The notes: generated from the sequence alone by a model not told the origin. DNA of 64,000 nucleotides from Lyngbya sp. HA4199-MV5 (GCA_019359375.1 JAHHHL010000009.1:62001-126000); one strand, 5' to 3'. Positions 1 through 9,219 are shown, counted from the first letter of the stretch. A program made the numbers and translations.

Positions 1-2
1 AG

Positions 3-206
3 GGGCAGTCGTTTTTTGCCACGCTGAAGGTGCAGGACTGGCTGAAGGAACGGAATGAGAATCCTGCTACCTATGACATTTTGTTTCACCAAAAACCTGC
101 ACTGCCTGGATCGGGACAGGTCATGGTCATAGACATTGAACTTCGCCGTAAAGATGGACAGCCTGTAGACACTTGGTTGCAGGAAGAAGTGAATCGTCAC
201 GGTTAA
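3..206 (+). CDS. 3' end of a CDS entering from the left (unknown product)
   Basis: Open frame from the window edge: ...GQSFFATLKVQDWLKERNENPATYDILFHQKPALPGSGQVMVIDIELRRKDGQPVDTWLQEEVNRHG*. Confidence 0.6.
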   Translation, partial: GQSFFATLKVQDWLKERNENPATYDILFHQKPALPGSGQVMVIDIELRRKDGQPVDTWLQEEVNRHG

Positions 207-430
207 GGATCGTGGATTAAATAAGTTCAACAACCTCAACCGTTGACCTGTAAGGGCGCGTCATGCGGTCAACCGTCGTTGCCATTGACCGAATTCCTTC
301 TCCCAACAAATGTTCCGCTGCTTTACCCGCAAAGAATGGCTCAAACAGATACAGGGGTGCAGACACAAGCCCTAATCCTTCAAAGGGCGCAATATCGGCA
401 CCAAACACTGCGCCCAGCGATCGATGCTGC

Positions 431-877
431 TCACTCTAACTGGCTTTGCCTTCCTTCTCCGGTCTTGTTTAATCCACTATCCTTAGCACTCAATAGAGCT
501 TGAGCCGTTCGTAAGATCTCATCTAACCCGCAATCTTTGGGCATGACGATATCTGCCTGCATACTCAACGTGTGATCCAGGGTGAGATCGCTACGACTGA
601 TAAAGGCTGAGGTGAGAATGGCAAGGGGTGGGTGCTTGAGTTGCGTTTTTAACTGGTGAATGATTTCGATGCCGTTGGTCGCCGTTTCATGACGATGGTT
701 AGGCGCGATCGTAAAATCGATCATGACCAGATCGTAGGATTCAAGCGGAGAATTCAAAAAACTCTGGACATCCGTAAAGGTCGTAACATCAAAACTCGCC
801 CTAAAAAAGCGCTGGATGGCAAGGCACCAGTTTTCGTCATCGTCCAGTACAGCTACTTTGGGTTTTGAATCAGTCAT
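431..877 (-). CDS. Response-regulator receiver-like protein
   Basis: N-terminal VAVLDDDENW and DLVMIDFTIAP resemble the acidic pocket and phospho-Asp strand of REC domains; LAILTS strand follows. Confidence 0.65.
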   Translation of the reverse strand: MTDSKPKVAVLDDDENWCLAIQRFFRASFDVTTFTDVQSFLNSPLESYDLVMIDFTIAPNHRHETATNGIEIIHQLKTQLKHPPLAILTSAFISRSDLTLDHTLSMQADIVMPKDCGLDEILRTAQALLSAKDSGLNKTGEGRQSQLE

Positions 878-1198
878 CGTTGCGATGTATAACTTAGCTT
901 GCGATCGAGACGGTTGAGCGCATCAACACATCTCACGCGAAGCGATGATGTGCTGTCATCACAGGAAGCAAGCCACCGCATCGCACTAAAAGACTACCAG
1001 CCCAGTAATGACTCAGCGCACTGTATCTACGCACTGTACCTGTAGATTGGTAGGCTGCAACGGCGTGTGTCTACACGCAATGGCTCACGTTGCTATCGTA
1101 CTGCGATCGAGTCGCCACAAACTTCAGCTTTTATTAATCAGCATCTTGATCAACGTTTGCTAGCATCTTGACGAACAGCAACCTGAGGCACGTTTGAT

Positions 1199-1585
1199 AT
1201 GGCACCTGCAACTGTATTGCGATTCATGCAAAAGACTGCCCAAGACGAAGCGCTCCGTCAACAGCTTGAAACCTTGCTTGGGGTTGGTGATGGCAACATT
1301 AGCAGTGAAGCTGAGCTAGATGCCGATGAAACCGAAGTGCTGAAAGGCGAACGCGCTCCCGTCGTTGCGGCTTTTGCGACTCAGCATGGCTTTGCCTTCT
1401 CTGCCGATGATCTCGTCACCGTGGTGGAAGCCTTCCAGAAGCACCAGTTCGGTGAGTTATCTGATGCTGAGTTTGCGACCTTAGTAGGTGTAGCAACGCC
1501 TGAGGACGTAACGCTCAAAGCAACGGCAAACCCGCTCAAGCGTTTATCACGCTATTTGGGTGAAACCTATCTCGGCATTCGGTAG
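1199..1585 (+). CDS. Nif11-like domain protein
   Basis: MAPATVLRFMQKTAQDEALRQQLE...GFAFSADDLVTVVEAFQKHQFGELSDAEFA resembles the Nif11 pattern (F..K...D..LR..L ... GF.F...DL ... ELSD.E). Confidence 0.6.
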   Translation: MAPATVLRFMQKTAQDEALRQQLETLLGVGDGNISSEAELDADETEVLKGERAPVVAAFATQHGFAFSADDLVTVVEAFQKHQFGELSDAEFATLVGVATPEDVTLKATANPLKRLSRYLGETYLGIR

Positions 1586-1604
1586 GTCGCGATCGCTGTG
1601 TGAG

Positions 1605-2216
1605 TCACGACACCCGATCTTCGGTTAAAACTTCCGAGGTTTGCGTAAATTCTATGACACTGTTTGCCTGCGGAAACTTAGTGTTGCTGGTCTCTGCGCC
1701 AGCAAGGTTAACCCCAATCAGTACCGCATCGGTGAGGTTGGCTCCGCTGAGAATGGCATCGGTCAAGTCAGCGTTGGTCAAATTGGCACGCTGTAGGTTT
1801 GCGTACCGTAGATTGGCGCTGCGTAGAACGGCGTTGGTGAGGTTAGCATCGCTCAAATCAATGCCGATGAGGTTTGCGCCAATGAGGTTAGCATCGGTGA
1901 GGTCAGCTCCACGGAGATTCGCGCCAATGAGGTTAGCTCCACGGAGTTCGGCATCGGTGAGGTCGTCACCCGTCATCTGAACGCCAGTGAGGTTGCTACC
2001 GCTGAGGTTCGCGCTGTGCAGATTGGCACCGCTGAAATTATCACCACTAAAATTAGAACCGCTGAGATCGGCGGACTCCAAGTCAGCATGGCTGAGATCA
2101 ATATGGCTCAAATTGACTCCAACAAGGTTTGGAGCCACATGACCATGAGCCTGCCGCCATTGATTCCACACGCTCACCCCCTGTTTCAGCAGGCTAAGCT
2201 GCGATTCATCTGCCAC
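1605..2216 (-). CDS. Pentapeptide-repeat protein
   Basis: Many tandem A(D/N)L(S/T/R)(D/G) repeats: LSHADLESADLSGSNFSGDNFSGANLHSANL... Confidence 0.9.
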   Translation of the reverse strand: MADESQLSLLKQGVSVWNQWRQAHGHVAPNLVGVNLSHIDLSHADLESADLSGSNFSGDNFSGANLHSANLSGSNLTGVQMTGDDLTDAELRGANLIGANLRGADLTDANLIGANLIGIDLSDANLTNAVLRSANLRYANLQRANLTNADLTDAILSGANLTDAVLIGVNLAGAETSNTKFPQANSVIEFTQTSEVLTEDRVS

Positions 2217-2273
2217 GATCGCTATCTCCTCGTTGATGGCGCGATCGCTCTGCGCGTTGACTACTCAGAGCAA

Positions 2274-3077
2274 TCAAAGATTACTGCCATTGCCATTTAG
2301 CCCGGTTTCGGTCTGGTCGGTTGAGATCAGTTCACCCAGGGTTTCGTTCAGCGCTTTTGGATCCATGAAGATAATCTTGGAGTTGTCACTTTCGCTGAGT
2401 TTTACATTGGCATCCACGTATTTCTGGGCGATCAGGTACTGTAACACCGCTTGAGAATTGGGCTGATTCTGTAAAGCGAGAGAAATACGCCGGATCGATT
2501 CTACCATTCCCTCGGTTTCCGACATGGTTGCCTTGCGCCGACTTTCTGCCGATCGCTCCAGTTCTAAAGACTCCAGAATGGTTTTCGACGGCGCGAGTTC
2601 TTGCACTTCAACCCGCATAATTTTCACGCCCCAGCTTTCGGTTGCTTCATCAAGCTGATGGAGGAGCGTTTGGTTAATTTTGTTGCGACCCGAAACAGTT
2701 TCGCGCAAATCCATTTGACCAATCTCACCACGCAAAGCTGTGACAACGAGGTTGGTCAGCGCTGATTCCAGGTCTTCTACACCGTAGTACGCTTTTTGGA
2801 CATCCAGAATTTTCCAAAACATCACGGCATCCACCGTGAGCGGCACATTGTCGCGCGTAATCGTTTGCTGCGGATCGATGTCCAGAATTTGCTCACGGGT
2901 TGATTCAACCAGCACCGTATCAAACACTGGAATGACAAAATTGAGTCCCGGCTTTAGACTGCGGCGATACTGCCCCAGACGCTCCACGAGACCCTCGTTG
3001 CCCTCGTTAATGATTTTGACCGAACCAGCGATGTAGCCAACCGTAGCTAACACAAGGGCGGCAATCAAAGATTCCAT
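2274..3077 (-). CDS. SPFH/Band 7 (stomatin/prohibitin-like) protein
   Basis: GNEGLVERLGQYRRSLKPGLNFVIPVFD...TRDNVPLTVDAVMFWKI...ELAPSKTILESLELERSAESRRKATMSETEG; start moved from ORF 3125 to the internal Met (MESLIAAL). Confidence 0.88.
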   Translation of the reverse strand: MESLIAALVLATVGYIAGSVKIINEGNEGLVERLGQYRRSLKPGLNFVIPVFDTVLVESTREQILDIDPQQTITRDNVPLTVDAVMFWKILDVQKAYYGVEDLESALTNLVVTALRGEIGQMDLRETVSGRNKINQTLLHQLDEATESWGVKIMRVEVQELAPSKTILESLELERSAESRRKATMSETEGMVESIRRISLALQNQPNSQAVLQYLIAQKYVDANVKLSESDNSKIIFMDPKALNETLGELISTDQTETGLNGNGSNL

Positions 3078-3329
3078 CGGTATTGCTCCTGCGGGTGCGC
3101 AGCGTTCACGAGTGCGCTGATTCAATTGTATTCCCAGTCTTGCGAGTCGGCAGGAAATGAGGGAAAGAGTGAGGGAGGCAGGAGGCAGGAGGCAGGAGGA
3201 GGCAGGAGTCGAGTTAAAGGCTCAAAAGCTGACCGCTGACCGTTGACCGCTTAAAAGCTAGTCCTTCATACTTCATCCCTCATTCCTCATCCTTCTGCCC
3301 TCTGCCCCCTGCCCTCTGCCTTCTGCCTT

Positions 3330-4988
3330 CTAATCATCTTCCAGCGTCAGCAGTTGTTGGTCGATCGCCTGCACACGCGATCGCACCACGTCTTCTGACA
3401 GCACGCGCTTGCGGAGAGCTTCATTGAGGGCATCTTTTTCTGCCAGCAACAACCGACGACGGATGGCATCCAGGCGTGCAACTCTGCCACTGGCAGCGGT
3501 GAGTTGATCAGGGCGGCGGTTGTAAAAATCGCGCAGGGAGCGTTCGGCAGCGGCAATGCGGATCTGATAGCTGGCACGCATTTCTTCGTAAACGGCTTTG
3601 GGCAGCACGCCTGTTTTCAGCAGGGTATCCAATTCATCCTGGGCGGCTTTGGCGGTGATGAGTTGGGATTGCAGCGATTCGATCCACTGCTGCGATTCGG
3701 AGGTGTGAGAAAGGTTGAGGCGGCGCACGAGCCAGGGTAAGCTGACTCCCTGACCTACAAGCGACACCAAAACAGTACCAAACACCAGGGCAATGAGCGC
3801 TTCACGGTTGGGCAGTGTGCTGGGCAGGCTGAGTGCCAGTGCCATCGACAGCGAGCCTTTAATATTGCCGAGAAACAGGACGTGCTGCCAGCGCAAAGGT
3901 AAGTTGCGATCGACCCGCTTGACGATCGCCAGCATGGGATACACCGACAGAAAGCGCCCAACTTGATAGGCAAGCACCGCTAGAAGCACGGCAGGCAGGG
4001 TTTTGAGCAGCGTTTCAAGGTTGATTTCGATGCCAATCAACAAAAAGATGAAGGTGTTGACCCCAAAGCCTGCATATTCCCAGAAGCTCAGCACCGTCAG
4101 ACGGCTGGAGGCAGACACGGTTTGAGAACGTTCTAAATTGCCAACGACTAAGCCTGCAACCACGACGGCAACGACCCCAGACATGCCAAAAAACTGACTG
4201 AGCTGGAACGTGCCCAGCGCGATCGCCACCGTTAACAAGATGTTGCTGAGAGAGTCGTTCGATCGCGCATACAGCCCCACGCCCAGGTAGCCGAGCGCCA
4301 AACCGACTAAACCGCCGCCCAAAATCACCACCAGCAATTCTTTAATGCCGTCCGCAAAGGTCAGTGACCCTGTAGCATTCACTTTCAAAATCAGGCTGAA
4401 CAACACCAGTGCGATGCCATCGTTAAACAGGCTTTCTCCTTCGACGATCGTGATCAGACGGGGTGGCACTGTAACTTCCTTGAAAACCGCAATCACTGAA
4501 ACAGTGTCGGTAATCGCCAGGATCACGCCCACTAACAGCGCCGAAATCCAGGGTAAGCCCAAACCAAACTTCAAAATGACGGCAGTCACCCCTGAGGCAA
4601 TCACCACACCAGGTCCTGCCAGTAGGGTAACGGGCTTGATCGTACTGCGAAGGCGACTAATATCGGTGTTGATCGCCGCTTCAAAGAGCAGAATGGGCAA
4701 GAAAAGATTCAAGATCAACGCCGAATCCAGCCCAATGCGCCGAGGCAGCAGTTCGGTAATGGCTAAACCCGCGACCACCAGACCTGTAACATAGGGAATG
4801 CGAAACTGCCGCGAGACCAGTGCCACACCTGTTGCCACCAGAAGCAAGATGATCAGCACCGTGACCAGTTGAGCGGCATCTGATTGCTCACCGCCAACGA
4901 CTGCAAAGAGAGATGTCATAGGAACTTGACTTGAAAGCCAGTACAGAGCGCTGGCAAATGGATAAGCTATAGTCAGGAACAGTGCCAT
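3330..4988 (-). CDS. Na+/H+ antiporter, CPA1 family
   Basis: Multi-TM protein with ALLVGVILAITDTVSVIAVFKE and VEGESLFNDGIALVLFSLIL motifs; cytoplasmic C-terminal tail. Confidence 0.9.
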   Translation of the reverse strand: MALFLTIAYPFASALYWLSSQVPMTSLFAVVGGEQSDAAQLVTVLIILLLVATGVALVSRQFRIPYVTGLVVAGLAITELLPRRIGLDSALILNLFLPILLFEAAINTDISRLRSTIKPVTLLAGPGVVIASGVTAVILKFGLGLPWISALLVGVILAITDTVSVIAVFKEVTVPPRLITIVEGESLFNDGIALVLFSLILKVNATGSLTFADGIKELLVVILGGGLVGLALGYLGVGLYARSNDSLSNILLTVAIALGTFQLSQFFGMSGVVAVVVAGLVVGNLERSQTVSASSRLTVLSFWEYAGFGVNTFIFLLIGIEINLETLLKTLPAVLLAVLAYQVGRFLSVYPMLAIVKRVDRNLPLRWQHVLFLGNIKGSLSMALALSLPSTLPNREALIALVFGTVLVSLVGQGVSLPWLVRRLNLSHTSESQQWIESLQSQLITAKAAQDELDTLLKTGVLPKAVYEEMRASYQIRIAAAERSLRDFYNRRPDQLTAASGRVARLDAIRRRLLLAEKDALNEALRKRVLSEDVVRSRVQAIDQQLLTLEDD

Positions 4989-5138
4989 AGACTTGATTGC
5001 TCAGTCTTTGACGTTAAGCCACCCGCCATTCAGGTTTGCGACTCGACCCTTCCAGCAGTCTAGAGTCTAACGTCCACAGTCCTAAAGTCTAGAAAACACT
5101 CCTTCCCAGTTATTGTGTCAGTTTGAGGAGCTATTTCA

Positions 5139-6416
5139 GTGAGTCCAGAAGCGTTAGTTCAACCCCTACCCACGATCGCCACTCCATCGCTTGATGCAAC
5201 CAGTCCTTTTAGCCCAGAGGACTTTAACGCGCATGTAATGACGACCTACGCCCGCTACCCGATCGCTCTGGAGCGAGGAACTGGCTGCCGCGTATGGGAT
5301 ACGGATGGACGCGAATATCTGGATTTTGTTGCGGGGATTGCTACCTGTACGCTGGGACACGCTCATCCCGTAATGGTGCAGGCAGTGACGGAGCAAATTC
5401 AAACCTTGCATCACGTCTCGAACCTGTATTACGTGCCTCAGCAGGGTGCGCTGGCGAAATGGCTGGTTGAACATTCCTGCGCCGATCGTGCCTTCTTTTG
5501 TAACTCTGGAGCCGAAGCGAACGAAGGGGCGATCAAATTGGCGCGGAAGTACGCTCACGATGTGCGGCATATTGCTGATCCAGTTGTGATTACGGCACAC
5601 GCCAGCTTTCACGGACGCACCTTAGCCACCGTCACCGCGACCGGACAACCCAAGTATCAAAAAGGCTTTAGTCCGCTGGTGCCCGGTTTCTACTACGTCA
5701 CCTATAACGACATCGCCGCGCTAGAAGCTGCACTGGATGAACTGGATAGCAATGAACCGCGAGTCGCTGCCATCATGCTGGAAGCGCTGCAAGGCGAAGG
5801 CGGTGTGCGTCCGGGCGATCGCGCCTACTTCCAGCGGGTACGCCAACTCTGCGACGATCGCGGCATCCTCCTGATTCTCGACGAAGTACAGGTGGGGATG
5901 GGTCGCTCTGGGCACCTCTGGGGCTACGAAAACCTGGACATTGAACCGGATATCTTTACCTCTGCAAAAGGTCTCGGCGGCGGCATTCCCATTGGTGCCA
6001 TGCTCTGCAAAGCTTTCTGCAATGTCTTCCAACCCGGCGATCACGCCAGTACGTTTGGTGGCAATCCCTTTGCCTGTGGTGTCGCCCTTTCCGTTTGCGA
6101 AACCATTGAGCGCGAGAATTTACTTGAGAATGTGCGCGATCGGGGTAAGCAGTTAAGAGAAGGACTGAGTGCGATCGCGCAAACATTTCCCAACCACATC
6201 GCCGAAGTACGCGGCTGGGGACTCATCAACGGTCTTGAAATCAAAGCCGACTCGCCGCTTACCTCATCAGAGATTGTCAAAGTCACAATGGCAAACGGAC
6301 TATTGTTAGTGCCTGCGGGTCCCAAAGTTGTCCGTTTTGTGCCCCCGCTGATTGTCAATGAAGCTGAGATTAATCAGGCACTCCAGGCTGTTGAGCAAGC
6401 CTTTGCCTCTCTCTAG
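5139..6416 (+). CDS. argD: Acetylornithine aminotransferase
   Basis: Class III PLP aminotransferase motifs: FCNSGAEANEGAIKLARKYA, HGRTLATVTATGQPKYQKGF, LDEVQVGMGRSG, TSAKGLGGGIPIGAML. Confidence 0.92.
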   Translation: MSPEALVQPLPTIATPSLDATSPFSPEDFNAHVMTTYARYPIALERGTGCRVWDTDGREYLDFVAGIATCTLGHAHPVMVQAVTEQIQTLHHVSNLYYVPQQGALAKWLVEHSCADRAFFCNSGAEANEGAIKLARKYAHDVRHIADPVVITAHASFHGRTLATVTATGQPKYQKGFSPLVPGFYYVTYNDIAALEAALDELDSNEPRVAAIMLEALQGEGGVRPGDRAYFQRVRQLCDDRGILLILDEVQVGMGRSGHLWGYENLDIEPDIFTSAKGLGGGIPIGAMLCKAFCNVFQPGDHASTFGGNPFACGVALSVCETIERENLLENVRDRGKQLREGLSAIAQTFPNHIAEVRGWGLINGLEIKADSPLTSSEIVKVTMANGLLLVPAGPKVVRFVPPLIVNEAEINQALQAVEQAFASL

Positions 6417-6428
6417 CGTTGACCAGCA

Positions 6429-6674
6429 ATGCCAACAGTTTTGAGGTTAGGAGCTTACCGCTTTTACTTTTATAGCCATGAGCCGAATGAGCCACCGCAT
6501 ATTCATGTCGATCGTGATCATCAGTCGGCAAAGTTTTGGCTAAAGCCAGTGGCTCTGGCAAGCAACATTGGGTTCAATGCTAGAGAATTAAGAAAGCTGC
6601 AATCAATAGTCGCAGAGTATCAAACGCAATTCTTGGAGGTGTGGCATGGGCGTTTTGGCACCGAGAGCAGATGA
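6429..6674 (+). CDS. DUF4160-like protein
   Basis: MPTVLRLGAYRFYFYSHEPNEPPHIHVDRDHQSAKFWLKPVALA matches the DUF4160 pattern. Confidence 0.8.
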   Translation: MPTVLRLGAYRFYFYSHEPNEPPHIHVDRDHQSAKFWLKPVALASNIGFNARELRKLQSIVAEYQTQFLEVWHGRFGTESR

Positions 6675-6918
6675 GCGGGTTAAGGCTGTCCATTTTTCTG
6701 AAGACACGTTCAGCGTTGAGCTAATGGATGGTCGCACCATCACGGTTCCGCTTGCCTGGTATCCCAGACTGCTGAATGCAACCCCTGATCAGCTAACTCA
6801 ATGGGAAGTTTGTGGCGGCGGTTATGGCATCCATTGGGATGCACTGGACGAAGACCTCAGTACAGAAGGACTTTTGCGCGGCGCACCTGCTCCACGTCAG
6901 CCGTTGGGCGTGGAGTAG
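6646..6918 (+). CDS. DUF2442-like protein
   Basis: VHFSEDTFSVELMDGRTITVPLAWYPRLLNATPDQLTQWEVCGGGYGIHWDALDEDLSTEGLL; overlaps the DUF4160 ORF. Confidence 0.85.
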   Translation: MGVLAPRADERVKAVHFSEDTFSVELMDGRTITVPLAWYPRLLNATPDQLTQWEVCGGGYGIHWDALDEDLSTEGLLRGAPAPRQPLGVE

Positions 6919-7241
6919 GCGATCGTGGCTCTCTGAAACCTCAAATACCATAGAGCAGAGAAAAGCACATACGCTCGATCGCTGCACCAAACCTAAACAT
7001 ATGCGAAAAGATCCTGCTTATTCACTCAAAGGAGTATATTATGCAGAGAGACTTTTCCTATCCCTCCGATTTGGGGCGTTCTGTGGAACCTTCTGTATCA
7101 GCCGTTTCGCGGTGTTATACGGAAAGTTTCAGTCTAATAATCGTTAGACGTTTGGTTTCCATATCGAGTTCAGCAGATGAGTAACGGCAATGGCGGTAGT
7201 CAAATTCTCGAACCCAGGTTATTGTTGCTTTAGTTGGTTTG

Positions 7242-7577
7242 ATGAGTACGGTAAGTGTAGGGTTGTTTGCAAATTGGGATAAAGTGTTTCCCAATCAAAA
7301 GGTTCAGCCCTCCCCTTCACCACCACCCGTTAGCAAGTCAACAACATCACCTGTTTGGAAGTTGATGGGAACAGCATCAACGGGTGAAAGGGTTTATGTT
7401 GACACTGCCAGTATTGAAAAGTTAGCGGGAACGGCTGACTTTACATACAAAATTGGGAATGAGTTAGTTGATGCCCATGCAGATTGCCAGGGTAATCGCT
7501 GGTATGCCAATAAATATGGGTGGAACAGCCCTAAAAGCTCAGCTACTCAAGAAATGTTGGGATATGTTTGCAGGTAG
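7242..7577 (+). CDS. Small membrane-anchored or exported protein of unknown function
   Basis: Hydrophobic N-terminus then WKLMGTASTGERVYVDTASIEKLAGTADFTYKIGNE..; homologous in layout to the next ORF. Confidence 0.55.
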   Translation: MSTVSVGLFANWDKVFPNQKVQPSPSPPPVSKSTTSPVWKLMGTASTGERVYVDTASIEKLAGTADFTYKIGNELVDAHADCQGNRWYANKYGWNSPKSSATQEMLGYVCR

Positions 7578-7612
7578 AACTTTTTAACTTTAAGAAGGAA
7601 TCAAGGTTTCGG

Positions 7613-8146
7613 ATGATGAAAAACATAGGTCTGCTTGTAAGTCTCCCTTGTATGCTGGTAGCGCCTGCATTCTTTTTGCAACAAAACCCAGTTTTCGCTC
7701 AAACATGCAATTACTTCGCGGGAGCTGCGGTAACAGGGCAAAGTGTAAATGTAGATTTGTGTTCAATCAGCCCAGCCAGTCCTCGAAGCGTTGACTTTGT
7801 TTACTACTTAGGAAATGAGAAAGTTGTAAGTCAAGCTAACTGCGCTCAAGGAACTTGGATTTCATTTCCAGAGAGGCGGGTCAATCGTCCTCAATCCCAA
7901 GCTACACAGAGGATGCTTGAGGTTGTTTGTAGTTATCGAGTTTACAGCCCACGCCGCACTTCTAGAGTTGGAGCAGCCATTGTTTTCAATCCGCCATCGA
8001 ATGTGAGAGCTTCTCCGAATGGTGACATTCTTTGTTCAGTTAGAGAGCGTAGCACAATCAATATCTACGGTTCTGTTGGTTCTTGGTATTACACCAATGT
8101 ATGCGGCAAGATGGGAGTAATACACTCTGGTCAAATCAGATTTTAG
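7613..8146 (+). CDS. Secreted protein with a C-terminal SH3-like region
   Basis: MMKNIGLLVSLPCMLVAPAFFLQQNPVFAQ signal peptide; ...NVRASPNGDILCSVRERSTINIYGSVGSWYYTNVCGKMGVIHSGQIRF resembles bacterial SH3. Confidence 0.65.
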   Translation: MMKNIGLLVSLPCMLVAPAFFLQQNPVFAQTCNYFAGAAVTGQSVNVDLCSISPASPRSVDFVYYLGNEKVVSQANCAQGTWISFPERRVNRPQSQATQRMLEVVCSYRVYSPRRTSRVGAAIVFNPPSNVRASPNGDILCSVRERSTINIYGSVGSWYYTNVCGKMGVIHSGQIRF

Positions 8147-8431
8147 GAAGTGTAAACTTCAATCTAGACTAAATTCAGAGCAGAAAGTAGGGTGAGCAAT
8201 GCCCATCCACTATGTTCATTCGATATGACGTAACCGTTCATAGGAGTGGCGTAGCGATCGATCCCCAGCGCACACAAGCAATCCTTCTAAACTGTGAGGT
8301 TACCTGTGATCGTCGGACGATCGCCCTAGTAATTGCTCGTTCACTACTGTAATCTACGAAGCTAAGTTCAATCATTGAGCCAGGTGAACTCGCTATAATG
8401 CTTCCAGAAAGCTAACCTGCTGCAAACTCCT

Positions 8432-8644
8432 ATGACCTCCCAACAGCTTGAAGAACGATCGCATCAACTCGAAGCGCGTGTCGAAACGTTAGAGACCGAG
8501 CTAGCACAAGTGAGGCAAATGCTGTCTGAGCTTCTTCAGCAAAAGAATCCTTGGTGGCTAAAAGTTGCGGGTAGCTTTGAAGACGATTCCACATTCGATG
8601 AAGCCGTTCACCTTGGACAAGAATGGCGTAAGTCTGCTGGGTAG
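8432..8644 (+). CDS. Small coiled-coil protein, probable antitoxin partner of the PIN protein
   Basis: MTSQQLEERSHQLEARVETLETELAQVRQML... immediately upstream of a PIN-domain ORF. Confidence 0.65.
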   Translation: MTSQQLEERSHQLEARVETLETELAQVRQMLSELLQQKNPWWLKVAGSFEDDSTFDEAVHLGQEWRKSAG

Positions 8645-8661
8645 ATTGCGAATGCTCCACG

Positions 8662-9087
8662 ATGTACATTCTTGACACCGACCATCTCAGCCTTATCCAG
8701 CGCAACGGACAGGAGGGCAAGCGCATTCTGGCAAAGCTAACAGCCCTTGAAACGCTTGAAGTTGCGGTGACTGTGATTACTTACGAAGAACAAGTCAGAG
8801 GGCGACTTGGTGTGCTATCGAAAGCGAAAACGCTTGATGAACAAGTGCTTGCCTATCAAGGACTACAGCAACTTGTATCAAACTACCAGTCGATCGTTGT
8901 TGTTCCTTTTAGTCGTATAGCTGCTCTGGAGCATCAACGTTTACGAAAAGCTTATCCTCGTCTTGGCAATATGGATCTAAAAATTGCGGCGATCGCGTTG
9001 ACCAAGAACGCAATTTTACTCACTCGTAATGAGTCGGATTTTGGGCAAATTGTAGAACTGCAAACAGAAGACTGGACAACTGCGTAA
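8662..9087 (+). CDS. VapC-type PIN-domain toxin
   Basis: MYILDTDHLSLIQRN ... GNMDLKIAAIALTKNAILLTRNESDF: PIN acidic residues. Confidence 0.85.
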   Translation: MYILDTDHLSLIQRNGQEGKRILAKLTALETLEVAVTVITYEEQVRGRLGVLSKAKTLDEQVLAYQGLQQLVSNYQSIVVVPFSRIAALEHQRLRKAYPRLGNMDLKIAAIALTKNAILLTRNESDFGQIVELQTEDWTTA

Positions 9088-9219
9088 AAGTAGAAATTGC
9101 TTAGTGCATAGATTCACTTGTACGATCGCCATATCTGCTCAGTCGTTAGCACATCAAAGTGAGACTGTACGGACGATCGCATTACCTTTCTTGCCCAAAC
9201 GGAGGATAATGCTTGGCTA

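Noticed and set aside
217-408. 63-aa minus-strand ORF (MFGADIAPFEGLGLVSAPLYLFEPFFAGKAAEHLLGEG...)
   Set aside because: Could be a remnant of a larger protein inside the inverted-repeat segment, but too short and without recognised motif to call.
1600-1980. Arg/Ala-rich plus-strand ORF with MRLAPxRxASVRSA repeats
   Set aside because: Mirror of the pentapeptide repeats encoded on the minus strand.
1605-2216. Tandem DNA periodicity resembling a CRISPR-like or minisatellite array
   Set aside because: Period is 15 nt and fully explained by the pentapeptide coding repeats; no spacers of CRISPR length and no cas genes in the window.
3300-3335. C+T-rich tract after the antiporter as a dedicated regulatory element
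   Set aside because: It belongs to the widespread low-complexity repeat family seen at many intergenic sites; no specific regulatory signal could be supported.
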